DNA of 64,000 nt, from assembly GCF_900496995.4 (NCBI RefSeq), contig NC_044014.1, positions 15,464,501 to 15,528,500 of the forward strand, written 5' to 3'. The notes under the pieces are model-generated. The model made no database searches. It saw only the letters and a program-made list of their open reading frames with translations, and had not been told where the DNA came from. The position numbers were made by a program, and so were the translations under genes. The DNA is from Aquila chrysaetos chrysaetos (taxonomy: Eukaryota; Chordata; Aves; Accipitriformes; Accipitridae). Shown here piece by piece: positions 18,183 through 30,584 of this stretch. Position 1 is the first letter of the stretch. Each line of letters begins with the position of its first letter.

Positions 18183-21100
18183 ATGCCACCGTCCCTCCCT
18201 GCCACCATCAACATCCGGGAGCCCCGCTGGGACCAGAGCACCTTCCAGGGCCGGGCCAAGCACTTCTTCATGGTGACCGACCCCCGAAACCTGCTGCTTT
18301 CGGGGGCCACGCTGGAGGAGGCCCGCCGGGTGGTGGAGGACTACAGGTACCGAGGGGGGAGCTGTACCCCCAGCACTGCTCCTGGGCAGGATACGGCCTC
18401 AGGGCCATCCCCAGGGGTGGGAACAGATGCTGGCCCCTGCCCTGGCCAAAGCCAGCCTTCCACATTGCCTGGCTGGTCCCTAAGGCATCTCCCAGCTGCC
18501 CCACATGGGGTGGGTGACCAGGCAGGGCACGGGTCTCCTGATGGGTGCTACCCTTACCCGGCAGGGCGGGCACGGTACCCCCGGGTCTAACGGAGGACCA
18601 GCTCTGGCGGGCGAAGTACATCTACGACTCGGCTTTCCACCCCGACACGGGCGAGAAGATGCTCCTCATAGGGCGCATGTCTGCCCAGGTGCCCATGAAC
18701 ATGACCATCACCGGTTGCATGTTGACCTTCTACAGGTACCTGTCCCCTCCTCAGCCCAGGGTTAGGAGGGTGCCGGGGGGGATTCCCACCCCCCCCCGGC
18801 ACCCTCCTGGCCCTGGGCTGAGGCGAGGACGCATGCCCCGTACCCTGCAAGGCACCCATGCTGTAAGAGCATGGGTGGCATCCCCCAGTGCCACCAACAC
18901 CCTCTTCTCTCTGGTAGGACCACGCCGGCCGTGCTGTTCTGGCAGTGGGTCAACCAGTCCTTCAACGCCATCGTCAACTACACCAACCGCAGTGGGGATG
19001 CACCCATCACCCCCAGGTAAGCATCCCTCTGACCAGGTTCTTGTGGCACCCCAAAATGCCAGGGGGGTGCCTTGAATAGCTTCTTGAATAGCGGGGGGCT
19101 GTGAGATGGGACGATGGGGACCTGGTGCAGCCAGAGATGGACACCAGTGGGGCTGTCAGGGTTAGTGATATTGCTGGGAGAGGAACCCAGGTGTCCTGAT
19201 GCTATTGAAGGGCATGCTGTCCCCTCCTTTGGGGGCGGGGGTGGGATGGGGGGACCCTGGCTTATTGGTGTCACCTCTTGCTCTTGCAGCCAGCTGGGGA
19301 CAGCCTATGTGAGTGCGACCACAGGGGCAGTTGTCACAGCACTGGGGCTCAAATCTCTCACCAAGGTAAGGTGGCCCTGGGCCATCTCTGGCCAGGACAC
19401 TTGGACCCTCCCCGTGGGGTCTTCCTGAGCTCTGACCTGAGTGGGCGATTCACCCCATCACCTGGGGCAGGGGAGAAAATGAAGGAAAGGGGTTTCCTGG
19501 GAGCACCCACGCAAGGCAGCCCCTCTCCCCAGTGATGGCTCCAGAGATGGCCTGTCCCTCTGGCCCCGCTCCATCCCCAGCTGGATCTCTCCAGGCTTCT
19601 TTCACCACTTGGCCTCCCTCCAGAGCTGGGAGGGGACATGGGACCCCCCGGACCCTCTGGGCTGTGCAGCTTTCACTGGCTGGGATTTGCAGGGGAGGAG
19701 GGAACGGTATTCCCCAGTGGGGCTGGGACACCCCAAGGTCTTGCAGGGGGACAGTGGCAGACTCGGGGACAGCCAGCTCTGCCCCCAGACTCTCTGCGTG
19801 ACGTGCTCCCTGCTTGCCCCCCCAGCACTTGCCAGCCCTCATCGGCCGGTACGTGCCTTTTGCGGCTGTGGCTGCTGCCAACTGCATCAACATCCCGCTG
19901 ATGAGGCAGAGGTGAGCCCCTGGGCTGGGACGGCGTGCTTGGGCTCACATCGGGGTTCACCAGGCACTGGTGGAGGACGTGGGGAGCAGTGCCCAGGGCT
20001 TGCAGAGGCCTTCCTTCCTGGCCCTGCTGGCATCCCTTACCCTGGGGGATTGGTTTGAGCGTACAAGGACCCGGTTGCATCCCAAGAGGTTATCAGTTAA
20101 GCTGGCTGTGAACTCCCCATCCCCATCCAGCTCTGTTGAGGACTCCCCAAGTGTGAATGTAAGTCCGGCTGAGACAACCCCGACTTACTACGCAGGCAGT
20201 GGATGGGGAATAGAGGAGGATACCAGCTTCCCGTGGAGACATGCCCATATGCTGTGTCCCTGTCCTGTTCCTTGATCCCCCCCACCCGTGTGCCCTGGGG
20301 CCCCCTCACCCCCTGTTCTCCCTGCAGAGAGCTCAAGCTGGGGATCCCCGTCACGGATGAGAACGGGAACCGCCTGGGCGAGTCCACGGCTGCAGCCCAG
20401 AAGGCCATTTTCCAGGTGGTGGTGTCCCGCATCGGCATGGCAGCCCCGGCCATGGGTGAGTGTCCCCTCCTCCACCCATGTCTGGGGGCTGCAGCTGGTC
20501 CCTGGCAGCGTGGAACGGGGTCCCACGGCTGGCAGGGGGCTGTGAGTACTGGGAGCTCATCTTCTTCCCTTCTGCCCCAGCCATCCCCCCGGTGATCATG
20601 AATGCGCTGGAGAAGAGAGCTTTTCTGAAGGTACTGGTGGTCCTGGGTTGGGAGGGTGGGCAAGGGGACACCCCCCTAGCTTGTGGCAGTGCTGACACCC
20701 CTCGGGGCTGGCACCCTGTCGGGAAACAGGCACCTTCCCGCCCTGTTCGCCCCCCTGACGCACAGCCTCTCCCTGTCCCTGGCAGCGGTACCCGTATCTG
20801 AACGCTCCTCTGCAGGTCGGCCTGGTGGGACTCTGGTAAGTCATCCTCCGCCGATGGGCATTGCCGCCCCAGGTGCAGACCGAGCCTGGGTATGAGGGGC
20901 AGCGCTGCTGGGGGGTCTGCTTGGCAGGCGAGGCGAGAGCCGCCCCAAAGCTCCTCGGTGGGTTGCCGGAGCTTGGCCAGGCTGGTGCCCCCCAGGCAGA
21001 TGGGATGGGGTATGAGGTCCTGGGGCCAGGAGCTGTTTTGCTCCATCTCGATGTCTCTCAAGCGGGCCATGGGCTCCTGCTCAGCATTGCTATTCCCCCA

Positions 21101-21763
21101 CACTGATGGGGACAGGCTTTGCCCTGCTTCAAGAGCCAAATGCAGGGTCTAGAGCTTGGAGAGGGCATCTGCTTATCCCTTTCCTGGCTGAGCACCCGGC
21201 ACGGCTCTGGGCTGCCTCCTTGCTGCTCCGGGGTCAGGCCACGGGTGGGAGCAGGTGATTTATGCAGCCCAGCTTCTTTCCGTGTCTTTCCCTTGCAGCT
21301 TGGTGTTCGCAACCCCGCTGTGCTGCGCGCTCTTCCCACAGAAGAGGTAAGGACGGGCGCCTTGCCTGCGTGTACAGCCCCGTGGGGCAGGGCATGGGGT
21401 GCAGGCGGGAGGTGTGGGGGCTCCTTGTGCTCTCTGACTCCCAAGAGATACCTTTGCTCCTTCGAGCGGTCAGAGGCTTGAAACTGTGTGCACACACTTG
21501 TCCCTGTGCACACGCAGCAGTGCAGACCCAAAGGTCTGCGCTGGGCCATGGGGACAATGTCCCTGTGGGGTGCGGGTGGGGAAGGGGTGGCAGCGGGTGG
21601 TTTCCCAACCTGGGGCTCCTAGCAGGTGTCCCCCCTCCATCCCCTGCATCCGTGTCCCCTCGGCAGCTCGATGCCTGTGAGCCGCCTGGAGCCTGAAGTC
21701 CAAGCTCAGATCCGGGAGAAAGACCCACGGCTGGAGACCGTCTACTTCAACAAAGGGCTCTGA
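18183..21763 (+). CDS. SFXN3: SFXN3, sideroflexin-3 (ten coding exons)
   Basis: Exons are 18183-18346, 18565-18735, 18918-19016, 19290-19365, 19826-19911, 20328-20455, 20581-20630, 20786-20835, 21299-21346 and 21667-21763. They total 969 nt, 322 aa plus stop, matching the 320-325 aa typical of the family. All introns are GT-AG and all phases close. Family marks are [23 protein letters not shown], the HPDTGEKM signature (about residue 76), [34 protein letters not shown], and the C-terminus ETVYFNKGL. About five hydrophobic segments lie near residues 112-130, 147-166, 175-196, 226-250 and 266-287. Known role: a mitochondrial inner-membrane carrier; SFXN1 and SFXN3 transport serine for one-carbon metabolism. 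It is SFXN3 rather than SFXN1 by position next to PDZD7 and KAZALD1. The start is the ATG three bases after the acceptor. Confidence 0.95.
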
Positions 21764-22625
21764 ACAGGGGGCCCGAGGGGCCCGGGGTGGCTGAGACGCG
21801 TGCCACAGAGCCGCTGGGCTGATGCATCGCTGAGCTTCGCCCCTCGGAGCCCCTTGGGGCCACTGCCGCTTTCCCTTGGCCATCGCGTGTCTGTAGGTAC
21901 CACTGTGCCGAACCCCATCCCCGTGCCCGGGCTCAGTCCCGCTCTGGGGACCTCCTGGCTGGTACCCCTGTGTGTTTCTCCTTTGCTCACCCTGTGTGTG
22001 CCCGTAGCTGTGTGCAGTGCACGGGGGAGCGTGGGCAGCAGCACCAGGGACCTTGCGAGCAGGGGTGTGGGGTGGGGAAGAAAATGGTGCTCCCCCCAGC
22101 TTTAGGAGGCAGCGGACAATCGTGGCGATTGAGGGTTAGAACCCCTTTGCAGGCACTCCACGTTCCCCAGCGGTTCAGCAGCTGGTGGTGCCTGGGCATG
22201 GCAGAGCAGCTTTTGGAGACGAAAACTCCCCAAACCCAAAAGAGCCATGGGTGAGTGATTTCAAGCACACACAGTGGCTCGAACCCAGGGGGGGCTCTCC
22301 CAGCCCAGGCATGTGCTTTCAGCTCACCCTCTGCTCTCCGCTGGGCTGCTCTGAGGATTTAATCTGGCTTTCTGCTCCTTCCATACCCAGAGCAAATGGC
22401 GCATTTTAATCCCAGCAGAGAGTCCACATTTTTGTTCTCATTTTAATGCCAACTCTGTTCAGGGCTGGGCTCCCCCTGAGGGGTCATTCTACCCCTTCCT
22501 GGAGTGCTTGCTTTCAGGTGGACCTTCTCAAATAGCTTTAAGTGCACTGTGGTTTCCTCTAGTTATTTTTGATATACATATAATGTACCTATATATACCA
22601 AATAATAAAGGCAGGTTGTTTATAC
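21764..22625 (+). other. SFXN3: SFXN3 3' untranslated region
   Basis: About 860 bp of noncoding sequence lies between the stop and the poly(A) signal, becoming AT-rich after 22350. No competing frame looks genuine. Confidence 0.6.
22604..22609 (+). terminator. SFXN3: Poly(A) signal (AATAAA) for SFXN3
   Basis: AATAAA follows a TATATA-rich run and precedes a short G/T-containing stretch (GGCAGGTTGTTT). It is the first canonical signal after the SFXN3 stop. Confidence 0.65.
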
Positions 22626-23514
22626 AAAACCAAAAGCAAAGAGAAAGAGTTGCTTGCCAATTTGTATGTGGTGGAAAGGGACTGCCATCAGGGTGAGGAT
22701 GGGACAGGCAGCTCGGCTGCTGGGGTGCCCCTGTGTCCCCCGAGGCCGGGCTCTGCTCCCATTTTCCAGCCCGCTGCCTTTGCAGCAGCTCTGGCTGGCT
22801 TGGCGTGTGGTTAAGCTCATCCAGCTGTCAGGAGGGCTTTTTTTAGCACAGGCGGCTTTGCACCTCACTGCCACGCAGAGGGCTCTGCTAAGCTGCTGCC
22901 CTGGATGCTGCTGGTTTGAAGAGGCCAGAGCATCCCCCTGGCTCTGCCCACGCTCCCACCCCCTCTCGCAGCCTGCTCACAGGACGCTCTGCTTCAATCC
23001 CCAGCCCCGGGCCTGTGCCTGCCTCTCCAGCGAGGATATTTTTATCCCACTTTCTACCCATGGCTATCAGAGAGCACGTTGCTGCTGTCGTGGGACCCTG
23101 GCAAGCCTGCAGGCAGCGGCTGTGTCACCCACAGGCCAGGGCAGTCAGAAGGAGCGATGGATGTCCACGGCAGGAGAGGAGGGATGGAGGCAACTACGCT
23201 CCACAGAGCCCCCACACCAAGCCAGGACGGAGGAGTGAGAGTCGCTGCAAAGCCAAAGATGAGCAGATGCAGCAGCTGGCGAGATAAGGGCCAGGCAGCC
23301 CAGAGCCACCCTGTGTCATAGCTTCCCCAGTGAGCAGGGGCTGGCAGAGGCCGGGCAGGGGGTGCTCCTCCCCCGTGGGGGCAGCCAGGATGACACCTGC
23401 ATCCAGCACCCACCCAGGGTGGGGGAACGGATTGGGACAGGCGCGTCAGGGATCTGTCCCCCTCCTTCTGCTCGCCCCGGCATATTGCAAATATCTCCCC
23501 TGAGCCAGTCATTG
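22626..23514. other. Intergenic, no gene seen
   Basis: The sequence is mixed, with no splice-bounded open frame resembling a protein and no interspersed repeat recognised. Confidence 0.5.
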
Positions 23515-23790
23515 GCGGCTTATAAATAATGCAGCCCCTCGCTGCGCAATAAGGGCTTGTCAGTAGCTATTCTGCTCTCATAAATTAAAGATGAAAAGGT
23601 ACAAGGCTCTTGCCAGAAAAATGAAGACAAATTTTTAATAGCTTGCCAAGACACAGGGAGATGGAGCGCTCGGGAAAAATGAATTACGTTTTTATTATGT
23701 GTTTTATTGTGGTGTAATTGAACGGGATTAGCTGAGAATACAATATATTTCCAGGGCAGTGCAAAGAAAACAAAAATAATGATGACACCT
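23515..23790. promoter_or_regulatory. Candidate conserved noncoding element between SFXN3 and KAZALD1
   Basis: An abrupt AT-rich island stands in GC-rich surroundings, with TATAAATAAT, CATAAATTAAAG, TTTTTAATAG, GAATTACG, GTGTAATTG and AATAATGATGA. These are homeodomain and Hox/Pbx-like cores. The information-rich, non-repetitive texture with no open frame is typical of developmental enhancers. Conservation itself cannot be tested here. Confidence 0.45.
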
Positions 23791-24536
23791 GCCTCCCCCC
23801 ACACCACCAGCCTGCGTGGGGACACCCTCCGTGCATGCACTGGCTGGGAGCTGGCCCTGAGCTGCTGGTGGCTGCGAGAGGCAGAGATGGGGATGGGAGG
23901 GACCGGAGAGGACAGGAGACTGGAGCCACGGGGGCTCAGGGTGGCTAGGTCTGGCCAGATTGCCAGACAGGGTCTGGGCTTACACCAACAGCCCCCAGAG
24001 CTGTGGAGCTGGCGCGCAGGGCAGCATGGCATGGCAGCACTCAGCCGTGCAGAGCCACTGGCTGTCTTTCACCTGTCCCCATGTCCCCAGCTGCTTTCAT
24101 CCCATCCCTAAGATCCCCTTTGGTCTGTCCCCCACCTGTACAAGCTGGCACTGCTAGGCTGAGACCTGGCAAACTCAGCTCAGGTCTGGGGTGCTGCCCT
24201 GCCAACCAGCCATGCCGGCTGTCCTCTCCTGGTGCTGTGAGCCCACAGACTCATTCACTTCGCTGGGCTAGGGGGCACCTGTTCCACTGCGTCCCCTGGT
24301 TGGGGCAGAAAGATAACCCCCTGGCCAGTGAGTCTGGGGGGGGGCTGACAAGCCCAAAGGTGACACTGCTGCATCTGAGGGGGAGCCCAAGATGCAGCAG
24401 TGGATGCAGGGGAGCAAGGATGCTCGGTCCCTTCCCGAGCTGGCTCATCCCAGAGGTCACAGGCCAGTTCCCAAAAGGCAGCAGCTGGGTGTCTCCAGGA
24501 GTGCTGGGCGGTGCTGGGCCGGGGACATCGATTGGT

Positions 24537-24712
24537 CCCTGGCGTTTTTAATGAGCTGCCCGACCGCAAGCTTTAACCTTGCCCATAATGAGGGCGAGCG
24601 GCAGCAATTCCTACTGCCACAGCCAGCTCCCCTAGCCTTAATGAGCTAATCAATACTTGTTCTCAGCTTAATTTCCAGCTAATTGCTCTTTAATGACGCC
24701 TGGAAATGGGCA
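24537..24712. promoter_or_regulatory. Candidate conserved noncoding element with repeated TAATGA/TAATTG cores
   Basis: TTTAATGAG, CATAATGAG, CTTAATGAGCTAATCAATAC, CTTAATTTCC, CTAATTGC and TTTAATGACG occur within about 150 bp. At least six homeodomain cores at this density are far more than the GC-rich flanks contain. Confidence 0.45.
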
Positions 24713-26750
24713 GCTTCTTGCAGGGGGGGCGGCAGGCAGGCTCCCCCTCCCCAGCGCCCATCCCTGGTGGCAGGGGATGCCGGGGCGCTGGCAGTGGGTC
24801 ACCTTCCCTGGCTGCATCCCAGCCTCGCTGGCGCTGCTGGAGGCTGGGGAAAGGGAGGGTGGCAAAGGGGACAGCGGGCACAGGACATGGTGCCACCGAG
24901 CTGGCAGCGCCCTCCGGAGCACTCATCCTGGCCGGCGGGACTGTGCAGCCCCGTGCACGCAGGGCAGGCTGAGCAGAGGGTCCCAGCACCCCAGGAGGGT
25001 TCCCAAGCCCCTCAGGACACTACGTTGCGGTGGGGGTCCGCGGGAGTGGGCTCATGGGGGGGGGGGGGGGGCTTGTTTTGAGGTGCAAGAAGACGGGGGG
25101 GGGGGGGACTGAGGTGGCCATGCACTGCTCCAGGATCTACAGACCCCAGGTACAGGGACACTGTCCCGGCAAGGGGACGGGGACGAGACCAGCAGTACCC
25201 TGGAGGTGGCAGCAGAGACCCCGCAGCCTGCTGCCTGCATCGCCTGCCTGCACCCGCCTGCCTGCACCTCTCTGCTGGGTCAGCCCCTCAGGCAGTGCGG
25301 GGGGCAGGCGGGGACTGCGGGGGGGTAGGGACTTTTAGGGGGTGCTCCTGTTTGCTGTGGGGTCAGGGGTGCGCGGGGAGCCTGGCATGTCGCGGGGTGG
25401 CGGGAACTGTGCTAACCTGCCACCGAGGTGCCAAAGTTGGCACGGCCGTGTTGGCCGGCGGGGCCAGGTGGCAGGCAGAGGGGGGGCATCCCTGGGAATG
25501 CAGGCCCCGCCGCCCGTTTTGTTCCTGGCCCCGGGTTATATGACCTGCTCTTGGATGGAGCTGGTGGAAAAAAACACAGTGAAAGCAAAGGGATTCCTGC
25601 GGGGAAGGAGCTGAGCCGCATCCAGCCCTGCCGAGCCACGGCTCCTGCGGGAGAAAGGGCCTGGCAGCCTCCAACCAGGGACCAGAGCATCCCTCACTAC
25701 CTGGCCACCACTGCCCAGGGCCAGCCTGAGAGCCGCCTGTCCCCTCTGCTAACAGCTGCAACCGTTTCCCCAAGAATTTGCTGACAGGTTTGTTCTTGGG
25801 AGGAATTTGCTCTGGAAAAGCCTGGAGAAACCTGAGCCTGGCTGTTTCCCAGCATGGGTGCTGCCTGGCATGCGGGAGGGGAGGGACCTGCCTGCTGCCC
25901 ATCCCTTGTCCCCGTGGTGGAACCCCAGAATGCGGTTGGGACCCCTGAGAGCCACACAGCCTTGGGGTGGGCTGGCCAGATCCCGGCTGTGTCAGGCTGC
26001 TCCAAACAGGAGGAAATGGAAAGGAGCAGCAGTGGGTTTGAGGTGAAGTGGGGGAGATTTGGTTTATTATCAGAATGAGACCCCCGTGGCCCCAGGTAGT
26101 GTGCTGGCAGCACCCCCTGCCCCAGCATCTCCTGGTGACACTTGCTTCTGCCGTGACATAACCCCTCTTCCCATCCCGGCCAGCCCTGACATGGCTCACC
26201 AACCCCCCCTGACATGACGTGAATTGAGTCACTTGGCCTGGGGCTTTTTTTCCGGGGTGGGGTTTTTAACTTGGCCTCAAGTGCTGGAAGCCCCTGATCC
26301 CTGTGGGGTGGTCCAGGAGATCAGCCTGGGGCCTAGGGTGGGGGAAATGGGGCCAGGAGCAGTGGGGCACCCTGGACCAGCTGTGACGGCTCTGCCATCA
26401 GGGGCACATCCTGATGACAGAGCCCTGGAAGGATGCCATGGCTGTGGGTCTGCCAGGAGGATCCACAGACTCCTGGCTTCAATGGGACCATCACAGAGGG
26501 GGGAAATGATGATGGGGAGCAACCTGCTGGGGAGGAAGGAGGGGGCTTCCGTGCTTGAGGCTCACTGCACCTTCAAAGCCCAATTTCAGGAGCTTCACGG
26601 GCTTGGGGCAAGTGAGGAGAAAGGAGGGATAACTGGCTAGCATGAGTGGGGACGCATGAATGGGATTTACCCCAGTGCCAGGCCACGCAGAGCTGCAACC
26701 ACCCTTTTCCCCCCAGATCGGCTCCCAGCAACTGGAGCCACAAGTCCCAG
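24713..26750. other. Intergenic, G-rich, no gene seen
   Basis: G homopolymers lie at about 25056-25072 and 25096-25108. There is a short CTGCCTGCACC repeat at 25229-25270, and otherwise unremarkable sequence. Confidence 0.5.
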
Positions 26751-26754
26751 TTGC

Positions 26755-26915
26755 AGCCGGGGGTGTGCTGATTGAATCAAGGTGTGATTGAGCACAGCTC
26801 CTTGTTAAGCACAGGTTTAGTTCTTCCACCCTTCATTCATAGCTGCTACTATTTATTAGCACATTCAATAGTCTCATTAAGCAGGAGGTTTAATTACCTG
26901 CCAGGTTTGAGCTCC
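26755..26915. promoter_or_regulatory. Candidate conserved noncoding element
   Basis: TGATTGAATCAAG, GTGATTGAG, TTCATTCATAG, ATTTATTAGCACATTCAATAG, TCATTAAGC and GTTTAATTACC are clustered in 150 bp. Pbx/Meis-like TGATTGA and paired homeodomain sites are visible. No open frame spans it. Confidence 0.4.
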
Positions 26916-28599
26916 ATCTTGTTTAGCTGAGCTGAGCTGCCTATGGCTTCCAGGTCTTGGGTTGTGTTGCACTGTGGCTGGTGCTTTCCCTGCTGAGATC
27001 TGTGGCTGGATTTCACCTCTGGTCAGGGGATCTCCAACTGGAGACGTGGCCTTTCCCCACCTTGAGAGTGGCAGATGCTGTAGTGATGCTTGGAGGAATC
27101 CAGTCACCCAGAGGCCATGGTAACCCCATGGGGACGGGGACATGCCAGGCACCTGGGCCATGGCACGTGGGAGAAGGAGCCAGGGCTGGGGTCCTCACGT
27201 GTGGGGAAGGACAGCAGCATTGGGGCCTGTCCCCCCTTGCTCCCTGCCAAGGGCAAGAGAAGCAAATAACCAGGGACCATTGCTGGCCCCACTTTTCAGC
27301 AGTGTCTAGGATTTAAGCTCTGGCTCTATTTCTGTACTGGCCAGCAGCTGTGTGGGCTGAAGGTGGCATCTGGGGCCAGGCTCGCCCCACAGCTTTGCCC
27401 CCTGTGTGGGGCAGGGGTGGGAGAGGGTGTGCTCGCTGCAGGGATGCCCAAATGCACAGGCAATGCTTTGTCCCAAGGTGGGGAAGCAGGGCACGGTGGG
27501 GTCAGCCCAGGAAGCTCAGCACCGCGGCTGGGTCACATACAGCCTGTCCCCTCTCTGCTCAGGCTCTGAACCGGCTCTGGGGGTGCATGTAGGAAACCCT
27601 CAGCCCCTACTGACTTTTTCCCTGCTCCCAAAGCAGCTGCAGCCCCAGCTGCTCTGTGACTTGTGAATGCAGGGCCCAAAAACCTGCGGCACGCCGGGAC
27701 TGTGCTCGATGGGCCGGGCGAGGGGAGCCGGGGAGGGAGGCAGCCCTGAGCCAAGGGTTTGGGGGCCGCGGAGGGGGAGCAGGATGTGAGGCTGAAGGCA
27801 GAGCCGGCAGGAAACCCCCCTCTGCAGCGGGGCACTGGAGGGGGGGGTTTGGCCAGCAAAGGCGGATTTAGGGGGGCCGAAGCCTGGCGCGTTTTCCATC
27901 GTTAGCCATGGCTGGATTCGCAATGTGACCGAGCGAAAGCCCCAGAGCCCGGAATGAATTTGCAGGAGGGTGTTGCAAAGCAAAAGCAGATTTTTGCAGT
28001 GTGGTGAAGGAAACCAGATCCTCCGAGGGGTCCTGCAACAGCTTTGCTTTGCCTGAGCTTCGCTGGGGAAGCAAATCCCACAAATTCCTCGCCTGGAGGA
28101 GGAGAGCGGGCTGTGGGATCCCCCCGGCACAGCAGCGGGAGCAAGATGCAAATGCGCAGTGTGTTTGTGCTGCAAAGGCATGCTGGGTCCCCCGTTCCTC
28201 GGGGCCAGGGAAACTGAGGCAGGGAGCAGCGAGGCAGCTTGCCGGGGGGGGGTCTGGAGCCCCAGCCCTGTGCACGCAGGTTTTGCACTGCCATGGCGTG
28301 GAGCAGCCCCACCACTGCTGCCAACCGCTCTGCTCCAGCCAAGGTAATGCTGTTGCTTGCACCCTGATACCCCCTTTGTACCCGGCTCCTGGGGTGCGCT
28401 GAGCACAGACATCCCCAAGGAATTATCCCCCTGTTTAATTACAGCAGCTGCTCAGTGTTTCAGCCTGTTTCCCACCCGAATTACAGCTTGAGAGATGCTT
28501 TTGCCCTTTTCCCCAGCCGTGCCCACCCCCAGCTTTTTCCCTTCCGTTCACTTGTCTCCACAGACCCCTGCAAAGTGGGTCTCTGCCCCCCACCCCGTT
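26916..28599. other. Intergenic, no gene seen
   Basis: CpG and GC content rise toward the KAZALD1 promoter. Short open frames on both strands lack splice signals or family resemblance. Confidence 0.5.
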
Positions 28600-28990
28600 C
28601 CCCTCCTGCCCCACGGATGGCGCTGAGCATCAGCCCGGGCCCCGACACACGGCTTGGGCCGACCCCCGTGTCGGGGTCCGCGGGGAGGTGCCGGTGCCGG
28701 GGCGGGGGGGCCGCAGCGGCAGAGCCCCGGGGCCAGGGTGCAGCGGGTGGCGGGACCCCGGTAGGGAAGGGGTGCCGGCCAGCCCGGGTCCCGGTCCAGG
28801 GATGGGCCGCGGGCCCGGAGAGGGGCGGGGGGGACTCACGTTTCGCTGACATCACGGCGGGTGCCGGAGCAGCCGGGGGCCAGCAGCCCCGCCGCCACGG
28901 CCGCTGCGCACCCGCGCCTGCCCGCCCGCGCCCCCGAAACCGCCGCTCCCCGGCACCGGCACCTCCGGTAAGTGGCGCCTTACGGCGGGG
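28600..28990 (+). promoter_or_regulatory. KAZALD1: CpG-island promoter and noncoding exon 1 of KAZALD1
   Basis: A CpG-dense block ends in a strong donor (CTCCG/GTAAGT at 28967/28968). The next plus-strand acceptor that fits is at 30485, upstream of the KAZALD1 start codon. The start site is probably around 28800-28930. Confidence 0.55.
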
Positions 28991-30485
28991 TGGCTCCCGG
29001 GGGACCCCAGGACTCAGCCAGGACCCCCAGCGCCTGCACCCCGGACTTGGGGAGCCAGAGACCGACTTTGCAGTTATGTGTCGTCGTCGTCCCCCCCCCT
29101 TTCCCTGGCCCCCCACGTCCATCGGGCGCCGGAGCCTTGGTCCGTACAGCCTGGGGTAGCGAGGGTAGGGGCGGGGGGCTTCGGCACCGGGACCCCCTGC
29201 ACCTTTCCACCCCTGGGGGGCTCGGTGGTCTCTGGTAAACGGGTCAAAGCTTCGCAGTTTGTTATCCGGGGGGGTGCGTGTGTGTGTAACCCACCGACCT
29301 GGCCATTCCCATCACCCCACCCCAGCTCTGGGCTGCGTTAGCCCCGGAGGGTGGGGGGTCTGCAGGGTGCAGATGGGGAGGGGGGGTGGCTGCAGCCTGC
29401 CCTTCGGTGCCGTTCCCAGCAGGAGGGGAGGGGGCAGCCCGGCCGCCTGGGTCCCCGTCCCAGCCCCACTCACTCGTGCTGGGTGGCCGTGGGGCAGGGG
29501 ACCATAATTTCACTCCATCTCGGGGAAGGCAGCTCGGCTGTAACCAGGGGCTGGGGGGTGTTCGCAAAGGGGTTTGGTTCATCATCACCCCCTCTGGAGA
29601 CAGGCTCCGAGACCCCACGTGTCCTCCCAGCAGAGATGGGAAGCTGGCGTAGATCAGCCACTCTGCTTACCCAGGGTAGGGGGGTGATGCAGGCTTGGGG
29701 TTTGGGGACAGGGACCCTGCTGTGCCCGTATGGGCTGACCACGCTGGGCGTGCTGCCAGTCCACTGACTGCCCATTTGTGCACTGAGCTCTCCCGTGCTC
29801 AGCCTCAGTTGCCTGCGTGATAACTGAGGGGGTCACAAACCTTTCTTGGGGGGTGTTTCTTCCCCTGCTCAGGCAGGTAGTGCCCAAAAAGAGGGGTTAT
29901 GGTGCAGGGAGGGGAGGAGGACAAAAGCCAGGCGTGACCGGGAGCATCTTCCTGGCTCAGCTCCTCTCGGCTGGCTGCCTCCAGCGTGGAAAGAGCCCCT
30001 TGTCTGCAGGATCAGCCGCTCCACTGCGCTTGTGTGGATGGTGAGGGAGGAAAAAAGGGCTCGTGACTCTTGCAAAGCGATGGGGAGACGAATGGGGCGC
30101 CTGGCTTTAGAGTCGCTTCCTGAGAGGAGGTGAGGAGCAGGGTACAAACCAGCTGAGCCATGACGGTGTATAGCAGCCCGTCTGGTCCCCTGCCAGCCCT
30201 GTGGCTCCCCAGGCCATGGTGGGGTCAGAGCAGGCTGGGCTCTGCCTGCCGGGCTGCCAGGGAAGAAGGTTGAAGCCTGGTGGTTCTGGGGTCAGCAGCC
30301 CCATCCCACCAGAGGATGCTCAGCATCTTGGGGCGGGAGCTGGTTAGGGAGCCCCAGGGTGCGAAGAATGTGGCTGAGGGGCTGGGACACATCCTGCAGT
30401 GCTGCTGCTCAGGGCAAGCCAGCTGGGAGCTGGACGGGTGGGAGACATTCCCTGCACTGGTAAGACACATCCTCCCTCCTCACAG
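28968..30485 (+). other. KAZALD1: KAZALD1 intron 1
   Basis: About 1.5 kb ends in the acceptor CCTCCTCACAG at 30485. No coding exon or repeat is recognised inside. Confidence 0.5.
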
Positions 30486-30584
30486 GCCAGGATGGCTCCT
30501 CAGATCTAGCCAGGGAGGCCAGAGCAGTGCCGGAGATCCCTGTCCAAGTGATGGTGGGACCAGGATAGAGGAGCTGCTGTGAGG

